Positions 50,816 to 59,268 of a stretch of 64,000 nucleotides of DNA are shown piece by piece; positions within the stretch are counted from its first letter, which is position 1, and every line of letters begins with the position of its first letter. The notes below the pieces were generated by a model, which was given only the letters and a program-made list of their open reading frames with translations, did no database searches and was not told the origin of the DNA. Origin of the DNA: Sulfurivermis fontis (GTDB lineage Bacteria; Pseudomonadota; Gammaproteobacteria; Thiohalomonadales; Thiohalomonadaceae); assembly GCF_004001245.1 (NCBI RefSeq), contig NZ_AP018724.1, forward strand, positions 1,294,501 through 1,358,500, in the 5' to 3' direction. A program made the translations under genes and the position numbers.

Positions 50816-51961
50816 TCATGAGAGCAGGAACTTGTGCAGACCGCCGGGCAAAGCTTCGAGCTGGGGGCCCGCCAGGATCTGAAGACCGCTCGCTTCCGCA
50901 CGCCGACGGTTGCCCTGCTTGATATCGTGCAGGCTGAGCAGCAGGCCGCGGGCCTTGATGCCACCGGTGGCGCGGGTCAGGGATTCGAGCTGGTAGAGCA
51001 CGGCGTTGGGATTTTGATAGAGCATGGCGTTGGGATTGGCCTGTTTGCTGTAGTTCTCCGTCTTGCATTCGATGAGATAGAGGGTGTTGTCGCGCAGGAC
51101 GGCGATGTCCAGTTCGTTCTGCATGTGCTCTTCGCCTGTCCCCGCGCTGATCTTGATGTTACAGGCGATGTCCTGCACCTGGGGGAGCAGGAGGCGCAGT
51201 TTGGCGACCGTGGCAAAGGCAAGTTCTTCCAGCCAGCCGCCGCTGGTGAAGGTGATGGCCTCCTGATTGGGCAGGACGATGTTCTCACCCTGGCGCGTGG
51301 CAATCTGATTGCGCTCCAGGATGGCCAGCAGGGGGCGCAGTGCGCGCAGTTGTCCTTCGCTGAGTTGAACATTGTCATTGCCGGCATTGGCGCTGGCATA
51401 GACATTGAGCAGCCCCGCCAGATTCGGGCGGCGCAGCGTGCGCGCCAGCAACTGTGCGGCAGCATCGACTTTTGCTTGCGCTGCCTCAGTACGACGCAGC
51501 TGGGTGACCGGCATGCCGTGGGCGGCGAGGAAGTCTTCCAGCAGCACTTTGTCGGCCAGAGGATGTTGCGGTTGGCCGGGGGGATGCAGCCAGAGGGCGG
51601 TATCGGTTTTCGGGTTGACGTAGAACACGGGACGGTCGGCCTTCAGAAAGGCTTCGTAGGCGGCGAGCGACATGGGTTTGGTGCCGCCGGTGATATTGGC
51701 GGCACAACTCGGATCGTCCGCCACGCGCGCGAACAGGCGGCGCAGCGCAGCGAAGTCATAGGCATCGTCCACGTTCAGTGTTTCACACGGTATGCCATGC
51801 CGTTCCAGAACCCCGCGCAGCCACCCGGCCTTGCGTTGCAGATCCTTTGTGACGGCCAGGATCACCCGTTGTGGTTTCAGTGCCGGATCGAGCGCGGGCG
51901 TCAGGTTGGGGGTGGGCTGGTCGGAGACCAGATAGAGGTGGGTCGTTGCGTTAGTCGTCAT
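50816..51961 (-). CDS. Card1/Can2-type CARF nuclease (DUF1887)
   Basis: 381-aa effector. The N-terminal CARF domain (about residues 30-130) contains ANITGGTKPMSLAAYEAF. The C-terminal PD-(D/E)xK nuclease domain contains the family segment GGWLEE (241-246), ELD (283-285) and ECK (298-300), a complete metal site. This domain order is that of Card1/Can2 (DUF1887), which cut single-stranded DNA and RNA or nick DNA on binding cyclic tetra-adenylate. It is last in the cas operon, 1 bp after the ring nuclease gene. An in-frame 24-bp tandem duplication just after the ECK motif gives NPNAMLYQ-NPNAVLYQ (residues 309-324). Confidence 0.88.
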   Translation of the reverse strand: MTTNATTHLYLVSDQPTPNLTPALDPALKPQRVILAVTKDLQRKAGWLRGVLERHGIPCETLNVDDAYDFAALRRLFARVADDPSCAANITGGTKPMSLAAYEAFLKADRPVFYVNPKTDTALWLHPPGQPQHPLADKVLLEDFLAAHGMPVTQLRRTEAAQAKVDAAAQLLARTLRRPNLAGLLNVYASANAGNDNVQLSEGQLRALRPLLAILERNQIATRQGENIVLPNQEAITFTSGGWLEELAFATVAKLRLLLPQVQDIACNIKISAGTGEEHMQNELDIAVLRDNTLYLIECKTENYSKQANPNAMLYQNPNAVLYQLESLTRATGGIKARGLLLSLHDIKQGNRRRAEASGLQILAGPQLEALPGGLHKFLLS

Positions 51962-51962
51962 G

Positions 51963-52283
51963 TCATTGTACCCGGGTCAGCAGACCCAATTCATAGGGAA
52001 TGGCAGCGAGTTGTGCCGCGTCGAGCACGGCGCCTTCCGGCAGGCGCTCCTTGATGCGCAGCACCAGGGCGCGGTCGCCGGGCTGCATGGTGATGCTGAT
52101 GCGCTCGCTGGCCACGTCCTGACCCAGCAGATGGCTCAACAACTGAGCCGCACCGGCATGACCTATCGCCGAGGTAAAACCTTGCGACACAATGCTTCTG
52201 GCGGTCTCCAGTGGCAGGGGCCCCTCGAAGCGGTAGTCGCCATAGTGGGTGAGGACCGGGGTGTTGAGAAGGTAGGTTGTCAT
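51963..52283 (-). CDS. DUF1874 ring nuclease (Crn2/AcrIII-1-like)
   Basis: 106-aa protein resembling the viral ring nuclease AcrIII-1 (DUF1874, for example STIV B116) and its CRISPR-associated form Crn2. It shows the conserved GFTSAIGHAGAAQLLSHLLG, in which the catalytic His is His42, followed by SITMQPGDRALVLRIKERLP and EGAVLDAAQL. These enzymes degrade cyclic tetra-adenylate and so switch off cA4-activated effectors. ATG 52283 lies 10 bp downstream of the membrane CARF gene; the stop precedes the Card1-type gene by 1 bp. Confidence 0.85.
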   Translation of the reverse strand: MTTYLLNTPVLTHYGDYRFEGPLPLETARSIVSQGFTSAIGHAGAAQLLSHLLGQDVASERISITMQPGDRALVLRIKERLPEGAVLDAAQLAAIPYELGLLTRVQ

Positions 52284-52293
52284 GGCGTGCGCA

Positions 52294-53130
52294 TTACCCG
52301 GCCATCTTGTTCTCGTAACTGCTGGTCGTGGTATTGAAACTGAGCGGCGTTCCCTGGTTGTTGATGTACTGGAACTCAACTTCGGTGTGCTGCAAGGTGG
52401 CAAAGGCCGCACCGACACTGGCAGGCTTGGTGCCGCCAGTGACATCGACCAGGATGTCTCCTGCGGGGAAACCTTCTTGTACGGCCTCGTCGATACAGCG
52501 GGTGACCGTGGTGAAAACGGCATGGGTATCGTCAAAGTCGATGCCATTTGAACCACTGGCCATGACGATATCTACCTCGGGCAGGTAGAGACGGAGAAAC
52601 TCCACGCAATCCGCCTGCTGCCGATTCGAACCACGTGCGCCACTCGATAACACCAGAAACAGTTTTTGCATTTCGCCGCGATGCCGGCTGATCATGTGGA
52701 GCAATTGTTGCCAGTTCCAGCGCTCGCCAAAGGTCGCGGTTATGGTCTGGTTATCCAGTTCGAGGTCGCCGCTCAAGGTCACTTCATTCTCGCCGAGCGT
52801 TACCCGCAGCAGTCCGTCCTGACGATCGAACGCGGCCGTTTGGCTGGATACCAGGGTGATGAGCACTTTGTGGGCTTCGGACAGTGTGCCGCGTTTCAGT
52901 AGGTGGACCATGCGCCGCTCTCTGCCCGATATGAACAGCATATAGATGCTGGTAATCAAAAACAGTGATATGAGGACATAAATCAGCCAAGGTGGCACGT
53001 GCGATCCGTCCGTGAGTCTGTCGCGTATTTCATCGGCAAGCCAACTGGTGGCGAGAATGAACAATAGCGCAGCCACTGCATATTTCAGCGCCAACCTGAA
53101 TTCATATTTGAAGGCGTGCAGTCTGGCCAT
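52294..53130 (-). CDS. Two-helix membrane protein with C-terminal CARF-like domain
   Basis: 278 aa. Two transmembrane helices at about 14-30 (ALKYAVAALLFILATSWLA) and 48-68 (WLIYVLISLFLITSIYMLFI) with basic flanks, so both termini should be cytoplasmic. A middle domain (about 80-150) has no family I recognise. A Rossmann-like domain (about 157-265) contains KLFLVLSSGARGSN and the CARF motif ILVDVTGGTKPASVGAAFAT. The combination suggests a cyclic-oligoadenylate-gated membrane effector, in the spirit of Cam1 and Csx23, but its layout differs. No nuclease or HEPN motif is seen. It lies between the TIGR03986 RAMP and the ring nuclease. Confidence 0.75.
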   Translation of the reverse strand: MARLHAFKYEFRLALKYAVAALLFILATSWLADEIRDRLTDGSHVPPWLIYVLISLFLITSIYMLFISGRERRMVHLLKRGTLSEAHKVLITLVSSQTAAFDRQDGLLRVTLGENEVTLSGDLELDNQTITATFGERWNWQQLLHMISRHRGEMQKLFLVLSSGARGSNRQQADCVEFLRLYLPEVDIVMASGSNGIDFDDTHAVFTTVTRCIDEAVQEGFPAGDILVDVTGGTKPASVGAAFATLQHTEVEFQYINNQGTPLSFNTTTSSYENKMAG

Positions 53131-53132
53131 GT

Positions 53133-55313
53133 TCAGGGTTGCTCCGTCGTCGTGCTGATTGCTTCGATGGTGGCCGCGTTGCCGGTACGCGTCACGGTTA
53201 CATTCAGTGCTAGCCGCTTGTGTTTATCAAGTTTTTTTCGCGCGGCTTCGGGCAGCGTGGCAATCAACTCCTTATCGTTTTTGGCAATCGCCGTCACGCC
53301 ATCCTTGCGGGCGCTCAACTGCCTATCTCCCGGGGTCCAGGCGACAGTGACGTTGCTCCATATTTCACGGCCGGTTGTTATCGTCTTGGCGACAGCGGCT
53401 GCTGGAACCACTTTTGGTTGGCGTTTGGTGCAGTCGGTCTTGGGTGTCCCAGGATAATTCGCAAGAACCAATAGCCCATTATTCTTGCTTTTCGCATCTG
53501 CGAACTCGTTTATGCGTGACGTCGAAGAGAGCCGCATGTAACGCAATCCTCCTTTGACCTGCGCTGCTTTCGCCGGGTCGGCCATTGCCAACAAGGCAAG
53601 GACTTGCGGCGTGTTTTCCCAGGGTGTGTTCAACTTCCGCTTCATCCAGTCCTTGAACGTTTGCACCAGGGCATCCTGATCCGGTTTGGCCGCAGCGGGA
53701 TCGTTGGGATGCAGATCGGTTGATCCGAGCGCGATGCTTACCTGGCCATAGCCATAGGGCTTACCCATGCCCAGGCCATGGCGCAGATGGTCGGCGCCGC
53801 CCCAGGTCATGCTCCAGAGCAGGGCGCCCAGTTCCTGGGGCTTGAGGTTATGGAATACCACGCGGCCCTCGAACCGGCTGCCGGCAGGCAGGGGGCGGAT
53901 GATGCTGCTGACATTGTCGGTGCTGTTGCTGTCATCCCGGGCAGTGGCCGGCCGCGCAGGGTAGCGCTTCCAGCCGCGCAGCAGCGCGTCGTCATCGAAA
54001 TAGCTGTTGTAGGTCGTGCCTTCCAGTCTCGTGCCGTCTTTCGTTGTTTTTTGGCAGATGTAATTCGGGTAATAGGACGGTTTGGGTTCGGCCAAGACGA
54101 TTTTCACACCATTGCCCTCCGGCTTGGCACCAGTCACCTCCCGGGCCAGCTCAAACTGCACGCGTCCCTTGAGGCTGGTCTTGCCATCCTGTTCATCGAT
54201 GCGCCCGAACAGCAGGTCGGCGAAGTCGGGGGCGTCGGCGGCAAGGTGGTCCGGGCTGCTGTGGCCAATCATGTCGTGGATGGAGTTTTTGTACGGCAGG
54301 CGGAACATCTGGGTCAGTCCGATGGCTTTGATGTCACCAGCCTCATCTTCCAGATAAAATACGGGGACGGGTTGTTTTTTGGCCCAGTCTTTCCATTCCG
54401 TGCTTTCCTGATGGATGGCAAGGAACTCACTCATTACTTTGTCGGGAACAGCGGTTGGAGTACCCTTGTTGAAAAAAATGAACTCCATGTGCTTGGCCGA
54501 TTTGCCGCCTTTTTTACGCGGCATGGGCTGGCCGGTAAAAACCAGCGTTCCCTGCAATGGCCCATCATTCAGGCGCGTCACTTTGCGATAGAACAGTTTC
54601 TTTCCATCCGAGTGATCGACCCATGTCTCGTCATCTGCGGTAAACCGCAAAGTTATCGGCCTTTTACCCCAGTCCTTGTATTTGTTTGCGGCGGGGCAAC
54701 TAGGCATCTCGTGCCATTTGCTCAGGCCGGAGAAATCGGCCAGGAGATCGTGATCGACGTGCGCATGATCGCAGGGGGTGAGGCTCCAGCGGCCTTTGGT
54801 GAATTGCAGCCATCCCGCCTTGCTCTTTGGCGCGTAATGTTTTGGGGACTCCTCACGTGTGAGCGCCTTGACATATTTGGCTGCGATGCCAGAAGTCAGA
54901 TCCCGTATCGACAGGCGGCGGTCGTCGACCTGCCGGAAGCGGGAGAAGGTAGCGATCTCCAGGACGTTGCGGATCATGCCCTTGAGGCTGGAGCCGGGGA
55001 TGGCGTATTGGCCGTCGGGTGTTTGGAAGACATCCACCGCTGTCGAATCGCCCTGTTTTTTGCGTCGGCCGCCAATCATGATCGGCGTGTGGGCGGTGAG
55101 CGTGAATTCGATGCTGCCGCACAGGCCGTCGCGGAAGGGGATGTCGTGGCTAACCAAGTGGCCCCACTCGGGAATGACCACGGTTTCGGCCAGAGGAACG
55201 AAGTTGTAGGGAGCGCTGATCGCCTGCATGGTTGCGCCACCTCGCGGCTTGTCATTTTTATTTTGCTGGCCGGGATTCTGCTTGCTGGGATTGTTTCTCG
55301 CTTGCTGATGCAT
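53133..55313 (-). CDS. TIGR03986-type RAMP (Cas7-like) of type III effector
   Basis: 726-aa RAMP protein of the large TIGR03986 family. Near the N-terminus it has SAPYNFVPLAETVVIPEWGH and VSHDIPFRDGLCGSIEFTLT, typical of this family, then AIPGSSLKGMIRNVLEI. The C-terminal part contains a Gly-rich segment, HGLGMGKPYGYGQVSIAL. It should form part of the Cas7 backbone that holds crRNA. ATG 55313 (MHQQARNNPSKQ) overlaps the upstream stop (TGATG) and has GGAGGGAAGG before it; ATG 55229, also with a ribosome-binding segment, would drop a charged 28-residue extension. Confidence 0.85.
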   Translation of the reverse strand: MHQQARNNPSKQNPGQQNKNDKPRGGATMQAISAPYNFVPLAETVVIPEWGHLVSHDIPFRDGLCGSIEFTLTAHTPIMIGGRRKKQGDSTAVDVFQTPDGQYAIPGSSLKGMIRNVLEIATFSRFRQVDDRRLSIRDLTSGIAAKYVKALTREESPKHYAPKSKAGWLQFTKGRWSLTPCDHAHVDHDLLADFSGLSKWHEMPSCPAANKYKDWGKRPITLRFTADDETWVDHSDGKKLFYRKVTRLNDGPLQGTLVFTGQPMPRKKGGKSAKHMEFIFFNKGTPTAVPDKVMSEFLAIHQESTEWKDWAKKQPVPVFYLEDEAGDIKAIGLTQMFRLPYKNSIHDMIGHSSPDHLAADAPDFADLLFGRIDEQDGKTSLKGRVQFELAREVTGAKPEGNGVKIVLAEPKPSYYPNYICQKTTKDGTRLEGTTYNSYFDDDALLRGWKRYPARPATARDDSNSTDNVSSIIRPLPAGSRFEGRVVFHNLKPQELGALLWSMTWGGADHLRHGLGMGKPYGYGQVSIALGSTDLHPNDPAAAKPDQDALVQTFKDWMKRKLNTPWENTPQVLALLAMADPAKAAQVKGGLRYMRLSSTSRINEFADAKSKNNGLLVLANYPGTPKTDCTKRQPKVVPAAAVAKTITTGREIWSNVTVAWTPGDRQLSARKDGVTAIAKNDKELIATLPEAARKKLDKHKRLALNVTVTRTGNAATIEAISTTTEQP

Positions 55314-55789
55314 CAGTCCTTCCCTCCAAAACCGGTAATGCGGGCGGCAAATTGGTGCAGGCCGTGGCGCGGGTCGTGGCACCAGAGGCGTTGGTAGGTG
55401 AGGGTGCCGACCTCACGATTGGCTCCGAGCAGGGTGACGGTATCGCTCAGGCCTGATTTACCACTGCCTACGGTATAGCGGGTGAGCAGCCAGCCGCCCT
55501 GGCCGTCGTGGCGCAGGTGCAGGCTTTCATCACGCGCGCGGGCGTAGAGTTCGCCGTCGATGATGCGGCTGGCTGGCGGCAGGGTCAGTTCGCCGGCCTG
55601 GCACAGGATGTTGTGCGACTGGCAGCCCAGCCAGCCTTCATCCGGCGCGAAGTCGCGCAGGGTATTCAACAAGGCGGCGTAGTCGTCACACAGCACAGTG
55701 GTGATCTGCCATTGGCAGGCGCTGAGCTGCGGGAGTTCGCGCCGCGACAGAATGCTGTTGGCAGCGCCGAGCAGGGAGGCAGGGTTCAT
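55313..55789 (-). CDS. Csx19-like small type III-D protein
   Basis: 158-aa protein of uncertain family. It contains LLNTLRDFAPDEGWLGCQS, PPASRIIDGELYARARDESL, and a C-terminal RLWCHDPRHGLHQFAARITG. Subtype III-D operons usually carry csx19 (TIGR03984), a small protein of this length and position between RAMP genes, and this is the likely identity, though I recall too little of the family to be firm. Its role is unknown. ATG 55789 overlaps the upstream stop by 4 bp and its own stop overlaps the next ATG. Confidence 0.55.
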   Translation of the reverse strand: MNPASLLGAANSILSRRELPQLSACQWQITTVLCDDYAALLNTLRDFAPDEGWLGCQSHNILCQAGELTLPPASRIIDGELYARARDESLHLRHDGQGGWLLTRYTVGSGKSGLSDTVTLLGANREVGTLTYQRLWCHDPRHGLHQFAARITGFGGKD

Positions 55790-57195
55790 GCGGCGGCTCC
55801 TGTGCTGAATGGGTTGTCTTTGCGGGTGCCTTGGAAAAAGCCGTGACCCTTGCCGGCGCCGCCGCCCAGGGCGAGACGCCCTTCGCACAGGTCGGCGATG
55901 GCGGCATCGAGGGCGCGCCGGATATCCGGATCGTCGAGTACGGCATCATCCAGCACGGTGATCTTGAAGGAGATTGGGACCTTCCAGACCATCTCCTCGG
56001 AGAACAGCATGTGGTTGCGCACGCCGCCGGTGAAACGGTCGATGGCGTTGTGCATCACTAGCTGGAGGTTTTTATCGGCGGTGTATTGGTCGAGATAGAT
56101 GTCGTCGATGAGCAGGGAACCGGCCTGGCCCGCGGCATCGCCTTTGGCAAAACCGAACAGCGTGCGGACGGCGCGATTGGCGGCGGATTTGTCGTAGCCA
56201 GCGATGGCCTCATCGGCCATGTCTTCGGCGAACTGGCCACTGAAGCGGTTGTAGTGGTAGGCGATGCGATGGGACAGCGCGCCCTTGATGGACGCGGCGG
56301 GAACCAGCAGATGGCGCTTGGCCTTGGCCAGCGCGCCCTTGCCTTCATTCCAGAGCACACGCTGTTCCAGGCGCGGCAACAGGTCGGCGGACTTGCCGTT
56401 GTCATCCGGGCTCTGAGGGAGGTTGCCCTGGCCGATGCGCCAGTAGCTGTTGGGCTTCAGCTCAATTTCGATCACGCGCCGACGGGTGTTTGCAGCCAGC
56501 TCGATCCTGTCGAGCCCAGTAAGGTCGTCAGCGCGCCGGCCCAGCTTGCGGAAGGCCGCGGCATCATTGGGCGTCGTGAGGTCGAAGGTTCGCGTGTGGC
56601 ATGTGACGACCCGCAGCGCGCCCAGACCGGCGCGGGTGGCGCCGCCAAGGCGGAAGGCCGGGTCGTTGAGCAGGTCGAGCAGGCGCTGCCATTCCGCACT
56701 GTCGGCGGGCGTGCCCCACAGCGCCAGTTCGGCGGCGAAGCGGTAGCCGGCGGGCAGGATGGAGCGATCGAACTTGCCCTTGTCGGCGGCGGCACCGCGG
56801 TGCGTGATGCGCACGCGTTCACGGATCAGCGGTTGTTCGGCGAGGCCGGCGGCATGGTGCAACAAGGGGTCATCGTCAAGTTCTCCCTGCGGTAACAGGC
56901 CTTCCGCCGCACGGCCCTTGCTGTTGCAGAGCACGCCCCAGGATACCTCCAGGCGCGATGCCAGGGTGCTGGTCTTGCCGGCATGACCGAAGAGCAGGTC
57001 GTCGTTGCCGCCGGCGCGCTTGAACAGATGACGCAGGACGCCGGCCAGGCTGGTGCCGGGGATGGCCGGCAGGCCGTTGGCGTCGGTGACCAGCTGCACG
57101 TCGAAGACGCCGTCGCCGCGTCCGGTGCCGATGGAGAGCGGCGTGACGCATTCGAGGGTCAACCGCGCCAGGTAGTAATGGGTCGGCATGGTCAT
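55786..57195 (-). CDS. Double-RAMP (tandem Cas7-like) protein
   Basis: 469-aa protein made of two Cas7-like RAMP units. The first (about residues 5-205) reads YYLARLTLECVTPLSIGTGR and PAIPGTSLAGVLRHLFKR; the second (about 235-460) reads VIEIELKPNSYWRIGQGNL, KRHLLVPAASIKGALSHRIA and ends with the Gly-rich LALGGGAGKGHGFFQ. Fused Cas7 units are common in III-D and III-E systems. The start, ATG 57195 (MTMPTHYYLA), overlaps the csx10 stop; ATG 57189 is an alternative. A longer frame upstream is not supported. Confidence 0.85.
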   Translation of the reverse strand: MTMPTHYYLARLTLECVTPLSIGTGRGDGVFDVQLVTDANGLPAIPGTSLAGVLRHLFKRAGGNDDLLFGHAGKTSTLASRLEVSWGVLCNSKGRAAEGLLPQGELDDDPLLHHAAGLAEQPLIRERVRITHRGAAADKGKFDRSILPAGYRFAAELALWGTPADSAEWQRLLDLLNDPAFRLGGATRAGLGALRVVTCHTRTFDLTTPNDAAAFRKLGRRADDLTGLDRIELAANTRRRVIEIELKPNSYWRIGQGNLPQSPDDNGKSADLLPRLEQRVLWNEGKGALAKAKRHLLVPAASIKGALSHRIAYHYNRFSGQFAEDMADEAIAGYDKSAANRAVRTLFGFAKGDAAGQAGSLLIDDIYLDQYTADKNLQLVMHNAIDRFTGGVRNHMLFSEEMVWKVPISFKITVLDDAVLDDPDIRRALDAAIADLCEGRLALGGGAGKGHGFFQGTRKDNPFSTGAAA

Positions 57196-58691
57196 GCGTG
57201 CGGCTCCTTCTTGCTGATGTGGCATTTATGCGCCACGTCCTTGCCCTGATGGGCGTATTCCTGCTGCAGGCGCGGGTCGGCGACCTTCGCCCGTTCCTCG
57301 AACCAGGCGGCGAAACTCTTCATGGTGTCGCCGGCATAAGTGAGATCGGACCAGCCTTCCATCGAGTCCTTTATCGCGCCATTCTTCGGGTCGAACAGTT
57401 CCTTGCTCCGGCCGTCGCGTGCGTATTCCAGTACGGTGCCCCATTGGCTCGGACTGGGGCCGATGGGCAGGTGGGCTGGGCGGCCGGTGTAGTTGCGTGC
57501 GGCCATGTACGCCTGCTCCAGCTCTTTGGCAAACTGCTCGCCTTGTTTACGGATGTCCTGTTGCCCCTGGGCGCGCTTCACACGCTGTTCCAGCCAGTCG
57601 ATGAGATTGTGTTTTGGTGCCGGCGTATCGGTGGTGTCGCTATCTTCACTGCCGGGCGTTACCGCCACGAACACGGGATGCTCGCCGTCGAGCAGGGGCG
57701 GGTTGGCCCAGACCTGGCCCAGGCCGGCTTCGCGGTAGAGGCCGAGGCCCTGGCGTAGCCGTGTCAGGTGTTCATCGGTGAACGGTGCGTCCAGTGCGTA
57801 GGTGAGCACGCTGCCCTGGGTGATGACGATGCGCTCGATGTCATAGCCCTTGCGGTGGGCATTCCAGGGCGAATAGCGGCGGGTCATGATGAAGCTGCTC
57901 TCGGGAAGCAGTCGTCCTGCCGGCAGGCCCAGCCACAGCGGCAGGGGTTGGGTGGTGGGCTGGCCCTGGTCGGTGAGCGCGGCCAGATCGGAGAGCAGCC
58001 ACAGGGTGAGCCGGTCCTCGACCTTGCCGTGCTCCAGGGCTTGCAGCGGGCTAGATGCGACGGTGCTGCGGCCATACTCGGCGGCACGGGAACGGCCGAG
58101 GAAGATACCTGCGGTGAGCACGTCGAGCAGCTTTTGCAGCAGGTGTTCCGGTACGTCGGGGTCCGCTTCGAGACGGGCGCGGAAGCGGCTGCCGGCGGGG
58201 ATGGCGACATAGCCGAAGAGCTGTCCTTCTTCCGCGCGGCGCTGTCCCTGGGTCAGGGCCGTGCGCATTTCATGGCGTTTTTCCACCTTGTGCAGGGTAC
58301 CGTCGGTGGCGAGGTAGGCATGGCGCAGTTGCTCGTGCTGTAGTTCGAGGCGGGCGGGATCGACATGGCAGAAGTTGCTTACCCGTTCGGCGTGCAGGCG
58401 TTTGTTGTTGTCGGTCGCTTGCGTGCCCTTGGGGCTGTGCCAGGCCAGCGGTACGGGATAGGTCGGCAGCTTGCCGTGCAGCGGCAGGCCATTGCCGAAA
58501 CGGACCTTGCCGGAATGAAACAGCAGCCAGGACTCGTCGGCACTGAGCTGGCCATAGAGCCGGCCGGCGGCGGCGCCGAGCAGGGCGCTGCCCGGAATGT
58601 AGTCGAGGCCACGATGGCCGCCGACGGTGGCGGCACGTTCGCTGAACACGGCATCCTCGCGCAAGGTGATGTCGAGATGGTGGGCTAGCAT
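57192..58691 (-). CDS. csx10: Csx10-like RAMP (Cas5-like) of subtype III-D
   Basis: 499-aa RAMP protein beginning MLAHHLDITLREDAVFSERA and containing RGLDYIPGSALLGAAAGRLY, the phrase that marks Csx10. Further RAMP features are VAIPAGSRFRARLEAD, the FLGRSRAAEYGRSTV Gly/Arg-rich loop and EAGLGQVWANPPLL. Csx10 is the Cas5-like subunit characteristic of subtype III-D and binds the crRNA 5' end. A C-terminal extension (about 390-499) is rich in charge. Overlaps its upstream neighbour by 7 bp. Confidence 0.83.
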   Translation of the reverse strand: MLAHHLDITLREDAVFSERAATVGGHRGLDYIPGSALLGAAAGRLYGQLSADESWLLFHSGKVRFGNGLPLHGKLPTYPVPLAWHSPKGTQATDNNKRLHAERVSNFCHVDPARLELQHEQLRHAYLATDGTLHKVEKRHEMRTALTQGQRRAEEGQLFGYVAIPAGSRFRARLEADPDVPEHLLQKLLDVLTAGIFLGRSRAAEYGRSTVASSPLQALEHGKVEDRLTLWLLSDLAALTDQGQPTTQPLPLWLGLPAGRLLPESSFIMTRRYSPWNAHRKGYDIERIVITQGSVLTYALDAPFTDEHLTRLRQGLGLYREAGLGQVWANPPLLDGEHPVFVAVTPGSEDSDTTDTPAPKHNLIDWLEQRVKRAQGQQDIRKQGEQFAKELEQAYMAARNYTGRPAHLPIGPSPSQWGTVLEYARDGRSKELFDPKNGAIKDSMEGWSDLTYAGDTMKSFAAWFEERAKVADPRLQQEYAHQGKDVAHKCHISKKEPHA

Positions 58692-59268
58692 GCGCTGGTC
58701 TCCTCCAGGGTTACGACGGCGCGGCCGAGGCCGCGGCTGCGATCGGCACCGATGCCGCGGATGAGCGGCAGGGCGCGGCGAATGATTTCGCGCCAGTCAT
58801 AGCCGAGCTGCGAGCAGTCGGCGAGGGGCTGGACGGTGGCGGTGAGTTGCAGGGGAATGACGGCCTCCATGCCGCGCAGGGAGGATTCCCTGGCGGTGCC
58901 GCTGGCATGGTCGATGGCGGTGGAAAACAGGGGGCGGAACAACTGCTCGCGCAGATCGGCACGACCGGCGAGATAGTCGGCGATATCTGCGGGCAGCACG
59001 GCATCGGAGAAGCGCAGGATGGCTGGGTGCGTTTCCGTACCGTCCGCGCCGCGCACACCGAACAGCGTGGTGGTGACGGCACTGTGTTCGGGATACCAGC
59101 CGAGGGCTTCGGCGTGATGTACGCATCGCGTACCAGCCCTTTCACGGAACGTCCGGGCAACAGCGGCAGGCCGCGCGCATCGCGGCGGGTGAGGGCATCG
59201 AGGTGGACGCCCTGGCCACGGCCGCTGCCGATGTGCCAGAAGCTGCGGATGTCGAAGGTGAGGTTCAT
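58685..59268 (-). pseudogene. Small Cas7-like (Csm3-like) RAMP with frameshift
   Basis: The first part (from ATG 59268) reads NLTFDIRSFWHIGSGRGQG, LPLLPGRSVKGLVRDA, and then switches frame. The rest (from about 59126 to 58685) reads VHHAEALGWYPEHSAVTTTL, GTETHPAILRFSDAVL, and ends SRGLGRAVVTLEE. The two halves make one ordinary ~195-aa RAMP if one base is restored near 59121-59128, for example GATGCGGTACAT in place of GATGCGTACAT. As given, the gene would produce a truncated or misread protein. Either a true loss or a sequencing error. Its position between cas10 and csx10 fits a Csm3-like backbone subunit. Confidence 0.8.
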
